Source: Streptomyces sulfonofaciens
Lineage (GTDB): Bacteria > Actinomycetota > Actinomycetes > Streptomycetales > Streptomycetaceae
Length of the DNA stretch: 64,000 nucleotides
NCBI RefSeq assembly: GCF_014656295.1
Contig: NZ_BNCD01000001.1
Location: 701,348-765,347, forward strand
Direction of reading: 5' to 3'
A program made the translations under genes and the position numbers. The notes under the pieces are model-generated. The model saw only the letters and a list, made by a program, of their open reading frames with translations, searched no databases and was not told the DNA's origin. Each line of letters opens with the position of its first letter. Position 1 is the first letter of the stretch. Of the stretch, positions 49,528 to 57,961 are shown in pieces.

Positions 49528-52500
49528 GTGCGGTACCAGATCCTCGGCACCACCCGGGCGCAGACCGACCAGGGCGCTCCGATACCCCTGGGCGGCCCCC
49601 GCCTGCGCGCACTGCTGACGGTCCTGGCCCTGCACCCCGACCGTGCGGTCAGCACGGACCGGCTCATCGCGGACGTGTGGGCCGACCGCCCTCCTTCCGA
49701 CGCGCCCGCCGCGCTCCAGGCGCTCGTCGGCCGGCTGCGCCGCGCCCTGGGCAAGCTTGCCGTCGCCTCCGACGCGGGCGGCTACCGCTTGGTGGCCGAC
49801 CCCGAGGACGTCGACCTCTTCCGGTTCGAACGGCTCGCGCGGGAGGGCGCCGCGGCCCTGGGCCGCGGCGACGCGGGCACCGCGGCCCGCACCCTGCGGG
49901 AGGCGCTGGCCCTGTGGCACGGCCCGGCCCTCGCCGACCTGCCGGACCGCGGTGCGGCCACCCGCCCCGAGGTCCAGCGCCTCGAGGCGGTCCGCGTCCG
50001 GGTCGCCGCCGACCTGCGGCTGGGCCGCGCCACCGAGCTGATACCGGAGCTGACGGAGTTGACCGCGGCGCATCCCTACGACGAGCCCCTGCACGCGCTC
50101 TTCATCCGGGCCCTGCGCGCCGCCGGCCGCGGCGCCGACGCACTGGCCGCTTACGAGCGGGCACGCCGGACCCTGGCGGAGGGTCTGGGCGCCGACCCCG
50201 GCCAGGAACTGCGCGCGCTGCACACCGAACTCCTGGGCGGCGCCGACCCACCCACCCACACCCCTCCGGTCCCTCTGGCCTCTCCGGCCCCTCCGCTCTC
50301 TGAGGTCACCCCGGTCGTCCCGGTCACCCCGGTCGTCCCGGTCACCCCGGTCGTCCCGGCCACCCCGGCCGTCCCGGCCACCCCGGCCGTCCCGGGTGCC
50401 CGGGTCATCCCAGGCGCCCCGGGCGTCGAAGCCGCCCCGGATGCCACGGAACCCCCGGGCAACCACTCCGCCCCCGCCGCGTGGTCCGGCGCGGGCACCC
50501 GATCCGTCCCGCAAGCCCGGTCCGCCCGGGAGAGCTGGTCCGTCCAGGAAGTCCGGTCCACTTCGGGCCCCCGGGCCGTCCAGGACACCCGATCCGCCCC
50601 CGGCGCGAGGCAGACCGCTCCCGGCGTGGGGCCGACCGACGGCGCGGGGCAGACCGCCCCCGGCGTGGGGCCGACCGCCCCGCACACCGCCCCGCACACC
50701 GAGGACCCCCGGCCTCAGGAGCACCCGCTCCCGGAGCACCCCCTCCCGGGGCGTCCGCTTCCCGAACACCCGCCCACCGGGCGCCCGCTCTCCGGCCCGC
50801 CCGGCGCGAAGGACGACCGGAAGGGCAACCTCCGCCCCCGTTTGACGTCCTTCGTCGGTCGGGAGCCCGAACTCGACGCCATCCGTGCCGACATACGAAG
50901 AGCCCGTCTGGTCACCCTCACCGGCCCCGGCGGCTCCGGGAAGACCCGCCTCGCCGAGGAGGCCGCCGCCGGGCATCCGCGGGCATGGCTGGCCGAGCTG
51001 GCCCCGCTCGACCGGCCGGAGGCGGTCCCGGGCGCCGTCGTCAGCGCCCTCGGTCTCCGTGAGACGGTGCTGCGGACGGCCGACAGGACCATCCCGCAGG
51101 ACGACCCCGTCGCCCTGCTCGTGGAGCACTGCGCGGCCCGGAGCCTGCTTCTGATCCTCGACAACTGCGAGCATGTCGTCGACGCCGCGGCCCAGTTGGC
51201 GGAGACCCTGCTGACCCGCTGCCCCGGGCTCACCGTCCTCGCCACCAGCCGCGAGCCCCTGGGCGTGCCCGGTGAGTGCGTGCGCCCCGTGGAGCCGCTG
51301 CCACCGCAGCCGGCCCACCGTCTGTTCATCGAGCGCGCCGCCGCCGTCAGCCCCGGCCTCGACCCCGCGCGTGACCCCGCCGCGGTCGACGAGATCTGCC
51401 GCCGCCTCGACGGCCTCCCGCTCGCCATCGAGCTGGCCGCCGCCCGTCTGCGCCTGCTCACACCCCGTCAGATCGCCGACCGCCTCGACGACCGGTTCCG
51501 CCTGCTCACCAGCGGCAGCCGCACCGTCCTGCCCCGCCAGCAGACCCTGCGGGCCGTCGTCGACTGGTCCTGGGAGCTGCTCACCGACCAGGAGCGCAGG
51601 GTCCTGTGCGAGGTCTCGGTGTTCGCCGGCGGATGGGACCTGCCCGCCGCGGAGGCCGTCTGCACCGGCCCCGCCGCGGACGTCCTCGGCGCCCTCGTCG
51701 ACAAGTCCCTCGTCGTCGCCACCCCGGACGAGAGCGCGCGGGACGGCGTGGGCGGCATGCGCTACCGCCTCCTGGAGACGATCCACGAGTACGCGGCCGA
51801 GCGTGCCGCCGAGCGCCCCCGCGAGCGTGCCGCCGCCGAGCGCCGCCACAGTGCGTACGTCCGCGCCCTGGTCGAGGAGGCCGAGCCCCTGCTCCGCTCC
51901 GGCGAGCAACTCCCCTGGATCGACCGGCTGGAGACGGAGCTGGACAACATCCGCGCCGTCCTGCACCGCGCCCTCGCCGAGGGCGACGAGGAACTGGCGG
52001 CTGCCGTGGCCCTCGCCGTCGGCTGGTTCTGGTGGCTGCGCAACTACCGCGGGGAGGGCGCCGACTGGGTCCGGCGCATCCTCCGCCTCCCGGCCGCCCA
52101 GGCCCCCGTCCCTGCCCAGGCCCCCGTCCCTGCCCAGGCCCCCACCCCTGCCCAGGCCCCCGGCGCGGCCCCGTCCCGCCGGCCCGGCGGGCCCGCCCCG
52201 TCCGCCGTTTCCGCCGCCGCGCCCTCCTTGCCGGCCGCGGACGGGGCCCGGCTCCTCGCTCCCATCGATGACCAGGGCAGAGCTGCCACGGATCCCGTCG
52301 GCGACGACGACCACCCGCTGTACTGGCCGCGGATGAACCTCCGGCTGATGTACCTGTTCCTGGTGGCCGAGTCCGGGCCGGTGGAGGCGATGCACGACGA
52401 ACGCTCCCGCGCCTCCGTCGCGCGCGTGCGCCGTGCCTTCGAACGCCCCAGCCCCGCCGCGGCCCGTTTCCCCGGGCTGGTCTGGCCGTTCACGGTCTTC

Positions 52501-53505
52501 TTCCTGGACGGCCCGTCCGCGGTCGCCCCCGCCATCGACGCCGCGGTCGCCAACTGCCGTGTGCACGGCGGTGACTGGGAGATCGGCGTGATGCTGATGT
52601 TCCGGACCCACATCGCCGTCGACATGCCGGGCGGCCTGCGGGGCGTCGACGAGGACCTGGCCGAGCTGCGTGAGCTGAGCAAGCGGGTCGGCGACCGCTG
52701 GATGCGGGCGCAGGTGTGCAGCGCGAGCGGCGAGGCCGCCATGGCCCGCAGCCGGTTCGCGGAGGCCGAGCAGGAGTACGAGGAGGCGCTGCGCCTCGCC
52801 TACGAGGTCGGCGCCCACGCCGAGGCGCCGTTCCTGCTGGCCCGGCTCGCCGAGATCGCCTACCGTGCGGGCGACCGCGCCCGGATGGTGAAGTTCATCG
52901 ACGGGGCGGCCGACGCCGCCGACCGGTACGGAGTGATCGACTCGCGTGCGTTCATCCGTCTGCTGCGCGCCCTCATCGCCCTGGACGACGGCGATCTGCC
53001 CGAGGCCCGTGCCTGGTGCGAGGCCGCCCGCGCCGACACCGTCCTCGGCACCCCGCCCCCGCAGTTCCTGGCCATGCTGGACAACGTCCAGGCCCGTGTC
53101 ACCGCCGCCGACGAGGGCCCCGCGGCAGGGCTCCTGCTGCTGATCCACGCGCTGCACCAGGCGCTGAGCGGCCATTGCGCCGAGGTGGTGACCGCGGCAC
53201 TCGTCGACAGCGGTGCCGCGCTGGTGTCCGACCTGGGTGACCACGCGCGCGTGGCCCGGCTGCTGGCGGCCTCGTCGGCCTGGCGCGGCGGCCACGACAG
53301 GCCGATGCCCGACCGTGCGATCGCCGAGCGGGCGGCCGCGGCGGCGATGGCCGTGCTCGGCACGGACCGCTACGAGAGCGAGCGGACGACGGGCCGGCAC
53401 CTCGATCCGGACGGGGTCCTCGCCGAGCTTGCCGCCGCCATCGGCGCGGCCCCGCCCCGCCCGGTGGCCGAGAGCCTCCGGGCCTGGCCGCCCACCGCTC
53501 GCTGA
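49528..53505 (+). CDS. SARP-type transcriptional regulator with NB-ARC and TPR domains (AfsR-like)
   Basis: 1325 aa. GTG at 49528; GGTGAG lies ~12 nt upstream. Residues 1-90 form an OmpR-type winged helix (LGGPRLRALLTVLALHPDRA, LQALVGRLRRALG). Residues ~95-245 are the bacterial transcriptional activation domain, ending in ALAAYERARRTLAEGLGADP. A ~190-residue Pro/Val/Thr-rich linker with PVVPVTPVVPATPAVPA repeats follows. The STAND NTPase carries Walker A GPGGSGKT (~res 465), Walker B LLLILDNCEHV, TSREPLG and GLPLAIELAAARL. The C-terminus is helical TPR-like. AfsR-class proteins activate secondary metabolism genes in an ATP-dependent way. It is adjacent to the orphan cyclase-like gene in the same orientation, but a ~0.5-kb repeat region intervenes. 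Confidence 0.9.
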   Translation: MRYQILGTTRAQTDQGAPIPLGGPRLRALLTVLALHPDRAVSTDRLIADVWADRPPSDAPAALQALVGRLRRALGKLAVASDAGGYRLVADPEDVDLFRFERLAREGAAALGRGDAGTAARTLREALALWHGPALADLPDRGAATRPEVQRLEAVRVRVAADLRLGRATELIPELTELTAAHPYDEPLHALFIRALRAAGRGADALAAYERARRTLAEGLGADPGQELRALHTELLGGADPPTHTPPVPLASPAPPLSEVTPVVPVTPVVPVTPVVPATPAVPATPAVPGARVIPGAPGVEAAPDATEPPGNHSAPAAWSGAGTRSVPQARSARESWSVQEVRSTSGPRAVQDTRSAPGARQTAPGVGPTDGAGQTAPGVGPTAPHTAPHTEDPRPQEHPLPEHPLPGRPLPEHPPTGRPLSGPPGAKDDRKGNLRPRLTSFVGREPELDAIRADIRRARLVTLTGPGGSGKTRLAEEAAAGHPRAWLAELAPLDRPEAVPGAVVSALGLRETVLRTADRTIPQDDPVALLVEHCAARSLLLILDNCEHVVDAAAQLAETLLTRCPGLTVLATSREPLGVPGECVRPVEPLPPQPAHRLFIERAAAVSPGLDPARDPAAVDEICRRLDGLPLAIELAAARLRLLTPRQIADRLDDRFRLLTSGSRTVLPRQQTLRAVVDWSWELLTDQERRVLCEVSVFAGGWDLPAAEAVCTGPAADVLGALVDKSLVVATPDESARDGVGGMRYRLLETIHEYAAERAAERPRERAAAERRHSAYVRALVEEAEPLLRSGEQLPWIDRLETELDNIRAVLHRALAEGDEELAAAVALAVGWFWWLRNYRGEGADWVRRILRLPAAQAPVPAQAPVPAQAPTPAQAPGAAPSRRPGGPAPSAVSAAAPSLPAADGARLLAPIDDQGRAATDPVGDDDHPLYWPRMNLRLMYLFLVAESGPVEAMHDERSRASVARVRRAFERPSPAAARFPGLVWPFTVFFLDGPSAVAPAIDAAVANCRVHGGDWEIGVMLMFRTHIAVDMPGGLRGVDEDLAELRELSKRVGDRWMRAQVCSASGEAAMARSRFAEAEQEYEEALRLAYEVGAHAEAPFLLARLAEIAYRAGDRARMVKFIDGAADAADRYGVIDSRAFIRLLRALIALDDGDLPEARAWCEAARADTVLGTPPPQFLAMLDNVQARVTAADEGPAAGLLLLIHALHQALSGHCAEVVTAALVDSGAALVSDLGDHARVARLLAASSAWRGGHDRPMPDRAIAERAAAAAMAVLGTDRYESERTTGRHLDPDGVLAELAAAIGAAPPRPVAESLRAWPPTAR

Positions 53506-53520
53506 CCCGGCCGCATCCGG

Positions 53521-53580
53521 TCGTGTTCGTCTCGGCCGTGCTTGCTCCGGTCGTGTTCGTCTCGGCCGTGCTTGCTCCGG
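53521..53580. repeat. Two perfect 30-bp tandem copies after the SARP gene
   Basis: TCGTGTTCGTCTCGGCCGTG plus CTTGCTCCGG is repeated exactly twice, with a degenerate third copy after it. The rest of 53506-53802 has no gene. Confidence 0.9.
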
Positions 53581-53802
53581 TCCCGTTCGCTTCCGGCCCT
53601 GCTTGCCCCGGCCCCGTTCATTCCGGCTCCGCTCGTCCCGGCCTCGGGCGCCGTGTCCCACCTCGGCCACCGCGTCCCCCTTCGCTCGTGGCCCGCGCGC
53701 CCCGGGCGGCGTTCCCGCAGGCCGGACGGCGTCCGCCGGGGCACGGGGTCCCGCGGGAGCCCGGCCGGAGGTGCGGCGGCGGTCCCGCCGGGCACCTCGG
53801 GT

Positions 53803-55896
53803 TCAGCGGCAGGTGAACCGGGACTCGGCCCAGTCCGCGAGTACCACCGCGTCCAGCACGCCCCGCGGTTGCACGTCGAAGCGCACCGTGCTGCGCCCCG
53901 CCAGCGACAGATGCACCGGCAGGGCCGGGCTGCCACCCCTGACCAGCGGTGACCGCCATATGGGCACACCGTCCGCGACGACGGAGAACCGCACCGCGCC
54001 AAGGCCCAGCATGGTGTCGTCGATCCCGACGAGCGCGTCGTACGCCGTGCAGGCGCGGTTCAGATCGATGGTGACGGACGACCTGCCGTGCACCGTCACA
54101 CCGTGGGCGTACCGCCGGTGGCTGATGTACAGGCCCTGGCGCTGCCACACCCAACTGCTCGTGCCCCGCATCTCCGGCCTGCTGCCGTCGCCGACCGCGC
54201 CGTACTGCAACTGGCTCCACTCGTAGACGACCGGGGCCGGCGGCGACGTGGGAGGTGGCGGCGGTGCGGACGGGGTCGGTGCGGTCGGTGTGGATGTGGG
54301 TGTGGGTGAGGGGGAGGGGGAGGGGAGCGACGGTGCCGGGTCGTGAGGCGGCTCCCCGGCCGGTTCCGCGGTGGGCTCTGTCGGGTCTGCGGGTACTGCG
54401 GCCGGTGGGGAGGCGGGCATCGGCTTGGCGACCGGCGGCCGCCCGGGCCCCGGCTTCTCCGCCGCGGGCGGCGCCCCGGACGAGGGCGGCTTCTGCGGCA
54501 CCACCGGTTCCGACGCCGGGGGCTTGGCCCTGGGGCTGCCGGGCGGGGTCGTCCCGCTGCCGGCCAGGGCCAGGGCCAGGGCCACCGCGGCCGCGGCCGC
54601 CGCGGCCACCACCGCCGTGAGCCCGGCCTTCACCGACATGCCGAGCCCCGTCGAAGCCGCTTGGGAACCGGCTCCGCCGCCCGAGGCGGACGCGGCTCCG
54701 CCGCCCGCCGCCGCACCTCCACCGGTGGCCGCTCCGCCGGCCGTCCCGCCGCCGGCCCCGCCCGAGACCGCCCCTGACCCTGCCGCCGCTCCCGATCCTG
54801 CCGCCGCGGAACCAGCGGCCCCGCCCGATGCCGCTCCAGCTCCTGCCCCCGCTCCAGCTCCAGCCCCTGCCCCCGCACCCGCCGCTGCCCCGGCCGCGCC
54901 CGCGGCACCTCCGGCGAAGAGCGCGGCCACCTTCGCGTACCCCGCGGCACCGAACCAGCCGATGACGGCGACCGGTACCACGCCGGGAATGCCTCCGGCG
55001 ACCTCCTTGATCTGCCCCGCGGCCAGCCGGCACCGCGCGCAATCGGCGAGGTGCTTGCGCAGACCGCGTTCCGCCCGGGCCCGCAGGCTGCCGCGGGCGT
55101 ACGCGCCGAGCCGGTCGGCGAAGCGCGCGCACTCCTCGTCGGCGGCCAGCGCAGCGCTCACGTGCGCCTGCAGATAGGCCTCCTTCAGGCCCTCGCGGGC
55201 CCGGCTGGCCAGCACCCGGGTGCCGTTGGCGTCGAGTCCGAACAGCGTGGCGACCTCGCCCGGGGACTCGTCCTCGACCTCGGTGTGCCACAGCACCGCC
55301 TGCCAGCGCTCGGGCAGGCTGCGGAAGGCCTGCATGGCGAGCGACTGCTCCGCCTCGTGCATGGCGAGCACGTCGGCGCCCAGGTCCAGGGTCTCGTCGC
55401 CGGGATGGTCGGTACCACGGGCGGACTGCGCCGCGAACGCCGCGAAGTCGTCGACCAGGTGCTCCCGCCGGCGGGATTTGGTCCAGCCCGCGGCGACCCG
55501 GCGCACCGTGGACAGCAGGTAGGCGCGTATCGCGTGCTCGGGCCCCGCGCCGCCGCGCACCGCCTGGAGCATCCGGGCGAAGACCTCGGCCGTGAGGTCG
55601 TCGGCCGTGTGGGCGTCCTGGCAGCAGGTGCGCGCGTAGCGCCGTACCGCCGCGGCGTGGCGGCGGAACAGGTCCTCGTACGCGCTGTCGTCGCCCGCCC
55701 GCATACGGGCGATCAGTTCGGCGTCGGAGGGGGGACGGACGGTGCCGTCCGTCGGGTCGCCCAGCGCACCCCCGGCGCCCGCCCCTGCCGGGCCGGAGCC
55801 CGTGCGCTGGGCGGGCACGTTCGCGCTGTCTGGCGTGCCCTCGCCACCGGGTGGTTCGTCCCGTCCGTGTAACTCGTCCCGTCCGTCAGTGCTCAT
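53803..55896 (-). CDS. Membrane-tethered ECF sigma factor fused to anti-sigma zinc finger and NPCBM-like domain
   Basis: 697 aa. ATG at 55896 has GGAGG 9 nt upstream. Residues ~57-120 are sigma-2 (LIARMRAGDDSAYEDLFRRH, ADDLTAEVFARML). Residues ~185-245 are sigma-4 (FRSLPERWQAVLWHTEVED, GEVATLFGLDANGTRVLASRA). A zinc-binding anti-sigma motif HLADCARC (H282, C286, C289) follows. Hydrophobic stretches lie at ~305-345 and ~435-460, joined by Gly/Ala low complexity. A ~90-residue Pro-rich linker leads to a C-terminal NPCBM-type domain (~558-697: YDALVGIDDTMLGLGAVRFSV, PIWRSPL, DAVVLADWAESRF). Sensor, anti-sigma and sigma thus sit in one chain; an extracellular carbohydrate may be the signal. Release by proteolysis is inferred. 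Confidence 0.9.
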   Translation of the reverse strand: MSTDGRDELHGRDEPPGGEGTPDSANVPAQRTGSGPAGAGAGGALGDPTDGTVRPPSDAELIARMRAGDDSAYEDLFRRHAAAVRRYARTCCQDAHTADDLTAEVFARMLQAVRGGAGPEHAIRAYLLSTVRRVAAGWTKSRRREHLVDDFAAFAAQSARGTDHPGDETLDLGADVLAMHEAEQSLAMQAFRSLPERWQAVLWHTEVEDESPGEVATLFGLDANGTRVLASRAREGLKEAYLQAHVSAALAADEECARFADRLGAYARGSLRARAERGLRKHLADCARCRLAAGQIKEVAGGIPGVVPVAVIGWFGAAGYAKVAALFAGGAAGAAGAAAGAGAGAGAGAGAGAGAASGGAAGSAAAGSGAAAGSGAVSGGAGGGTAGGAATGGGAAAGGGAASASGGGAGSQAASTGLGMSVKAGLTAVVAAAAAAAVALALALAGSGTTPPGSPRAKPPASEPVVPQKPPSSGAPPAAEKPGPGRPPVAKPMPASPPAAVPADPTEPTAEPAGEPPHDPAPSLPSPSPSPTPTSTPTAPTPSAPPPPPTSPPAPVVYEWSQLQYGAVGDGSRPEMRGTSSWVWQRQGLYISHRRYAHGVTVHGRSSVTIDLNRACTAYDALVGIDDTMLGLGAVRFSVVADGVPIWRSPLVRGGSPALPVHLSLAGRSTVRFDVQPRGVLDAVVLADWAESRFTCR

Positions 55897-56696
55897 CGGG
55901 GACAGCCTCCGCTTGCCCGTACGACCCGGCCATCGGCTCAGCGTGCCACACGATCGCGCCCCTTCGGTGCCCCTTCGCGGCCCTCACCCGTACGGCGGTT
56001 GCGCCGACCGTCCGGCGGGCTCACGCCCGTCCCGTCCGGCACGTTCCACGGCGCACGCACACTCGCTCGCCCGCCCGCTCGCGGGGCCGCCCGCAGGGCC
56101 GCCGAAGGCCGCTCGCGGACCCGCTCACCACGGACGGCGATGCCACGACGACTCCCGCGGCAGCCTTATGGCACATGGGTTCGACGGGTGAAGCCGCACC
56201 CCGGCGCTGTCGCCCCACCAGGGCCCGTGAGCACCAGCCCGTGAGCACCAGCCCGTGGGCAGGTTCGTGGATGCCAGGCCCGTGGGCGCCAGGCCCGTGG
56301 GCGGGCAGCCGCGTCCGCAAAGGCCCCTTGACCCCGGGGGCCCGCCCCCGAGCCGAGCCCCGCACACCCGCGGACGCCCGGGCCTGCGGAACCGCCGGAG
56401 CCTGACCCCGCGGCCCAGCAACCTGGCGCCACAGCCCACCAGCCCGGACCCGTGGCCCCCGCCCCGCGGACCCACCGCCCGACGCCCTCGCGTCCCCGCC
56501 CGGCCCCGACGCCCTCGCGTCCCTGCCCACCGCCCGACGCCCTCGCGTCCCTGCCCGGCCCCGTCGACATCAGGCCCCGCCAGGCCCCCAGGTCCCAGCG
56601 GACGCGCCAGGCCCCGCCAGGACCTAGCAGACCCGTCGGCCCCACCAGGTCCCGTCGGCCCCACCGGGTCCCGCGCCACGCGCGTAGCGCGCGTGC
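55897..56696. other. 0.8-kb repeat-rich region, no gene seen
   Basis: The part next to the sigma gene is its promoter region. From ~56215 come CCCGTGAGCACCAG and CCCGTGGGCGCCAGG repeats. From 56480 three near-identical CCCGACGCCCTCGCGTCC units occur, then CCCACCAGGTCCCGTCGGCC repeats ending at the atrA stop. No gene is supported. Confidence 0.55.
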
Positions 56697-57602
56697 CTAC
56701 GGACGTCCGGGCCGTGACCGGAGCCCCTCCAGCAGGATGTCGAGCAGCCGCTCCGATGCCGCGGCCTGCTGGGCGGCGTCCGGCAGCGCGGGCGCCGCCG
56801 TCGCTATCACCAGCAGCACATCGGAGACCGTGACGTCCGCACGGAGCTCGCCCGCGGCACGCGCGCGCTCCACCAGCCGTCCTACGACGTCGAGCAGCGC
56901 ACGCGCGCCGGGTTCGTCCAGCGGACCCGGGGCCCCACCACTCGCCGGACGCCGCTCGGCCGAGGACCCCACCAGCCGCAGATCGGGCGCGGAGCCACGC
57001 CCCGCGGGCCCGGCGCCCGCCGGGGGCCGGACCGGTGAGCCGGTGGCGCCGCCCGCCTCCGTGCCGGTCGTCCCGCGCTGCTGCGGCAGCCGCCTCGCCG
57101 ACTGGTCCGCACCGGGGCCGCTCTCGCCCCGCCCCTGCGCGGCTCCCGTCCCGGGTTCGGCCCGGCGGCCGCCCTCGACGTCGACGCGGAGTATCTGCGG
57201 CGGCAGCAGGCGCCCCGCGCCGGACGCGACCGACGTGCGCAGGAAGCGGGAGAGCGCCGACCACGGCTGCTCCTCCTGCCCCAGCGCGGCCCGCGCCTGG
57301 TCGGCCAGCCGCGCGGTCTCCTCCGCCGCTATCCGTCTGACGAGGACGTCCTTGCTGGGGAAGCGGCGGTAGACGGTGCCCACGCCGACCCGGGCGCGGC
57401 GCGCCACGTCCTCCATCGGCGCCCCGTACCCCAGCTCGCCGAACACCTCGCGCGCCGCGCGCAGCACGTGCTCCAGATTGCGCTGTGCGTCCACCCGCAG
57501 CGGGGCCGTCCGTGCCCCGCCCGCGGAAGCCTGACCGCTCCCACCGCCTCCACCGCCGGAAGCGACGGCAGGTGCGACGGACCAAGAGTCATGAATGTGC
57601 AT
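56697..57602 (-). CDS. atrA: TetR-family regulator, AtrA orthologue
   Basis: 301 aa. ATG at 57602 has GGGGGA ~6 nt upstream. After a Gly/Ser-rich N-terminus, the TetR HTH is LRVDAQRNLEHVLRAAREVF with APMEDVARRARVGVGTVYRRFPSKD. The ligand domain is split by a ~85-residue Arg/Gly/Pro-rich insertion (~res 165-250). It resumes as GARALLDVVGRLVERARAAGELRAD and VLLVIATAAPAL. The divergent neighbour is a type II NADH dehydrogenase, the arrangement I recall for S. coelicolor atrA. AtrA activates actII-ORF4 and other genes linking carbon metabolism to antibiotics and development. Orthology rests on HTH and context. Confidence 0.82.
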   Translation of the reverse strand: MHIHDSWSVAPAVASGGGGGGSGQASAGGARTAPLRVDAQRNLEHVLRAAREVFGELGYGAPMEDVARRARVGVGTVYRRFPSKDVLVRRIAAEETARLADQARAALGQEEQPWSALSRFLRTSVASGAGRLLPPQILRVDVEGGRRAEPGTGAAQGRGESGPGADQSARRLPQQRGTTGTEAGGATGSPVRPPAGAGPAGRGSAPDLRLVGSSAERRPASGGAPGPLDEPGARALLDVVGRLVERARAAGELRADVTVSDVLLVIATAAPALPDAAQQAAASERLLDILLEGLRSRPGRP

Positions 57603-57961
57603 AAAATTCCCCCGGTAATGACGTCTCCCCCCGGAGACTCTCCCCGCCATTGGCAACCGGAGCACGGGGAACAACCCTGTGGCACTGGCCCGGTGCGAGC
57701 CTGCCGAGCGCATCCCCCAACGCCCCGACGTCCCACGAACATAGTTGAGCTGGGGTCAATTCAGAAGGGGCAGACTCCGCATCGACGGCCGCCCGATCGG
57801 GCTACCCACCCGTCCACCCCGGGGCACGCCTCGCCCCGACGCCCCCTGCGCCCCTCCTGACCTGCGTTGATCTCAAGGACTCCGGCATGTCGCCTGGACG
57901 ACGTTTCGTACGACTTCCAGTCATACAAATTGCTGAGCCTGTGGACAAACGCCGGACCGCG
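57603..57961. other. Divergent atrA/ndh control region
   Basis: 360 bp with no gene; it must contain promoters for both genes. The first part is comparatively A+T-rich (CATAAAATTCCCCC). I could not assign -35/-10 boxes or an AtrA site with confidence. Confidence 0.4.

Noticed and set aside
46735..53670. A 2311-codon open frame on the minus strand antisense to the cyclase-like and SARP genes
   Set aside because: High-GC wobble bases keep antisense frames open. The translation is Arg/Gly/Ala/Val-rich without domains or an RBS, while the plus strand has clear families.
57603..57961. Rex or AtrA operator in the atrA/ndh region
   Set aside because: No TGTGAACNNNTTCACA-like or GGAATNNNNNATTCC-like palindrome could be found by eye.
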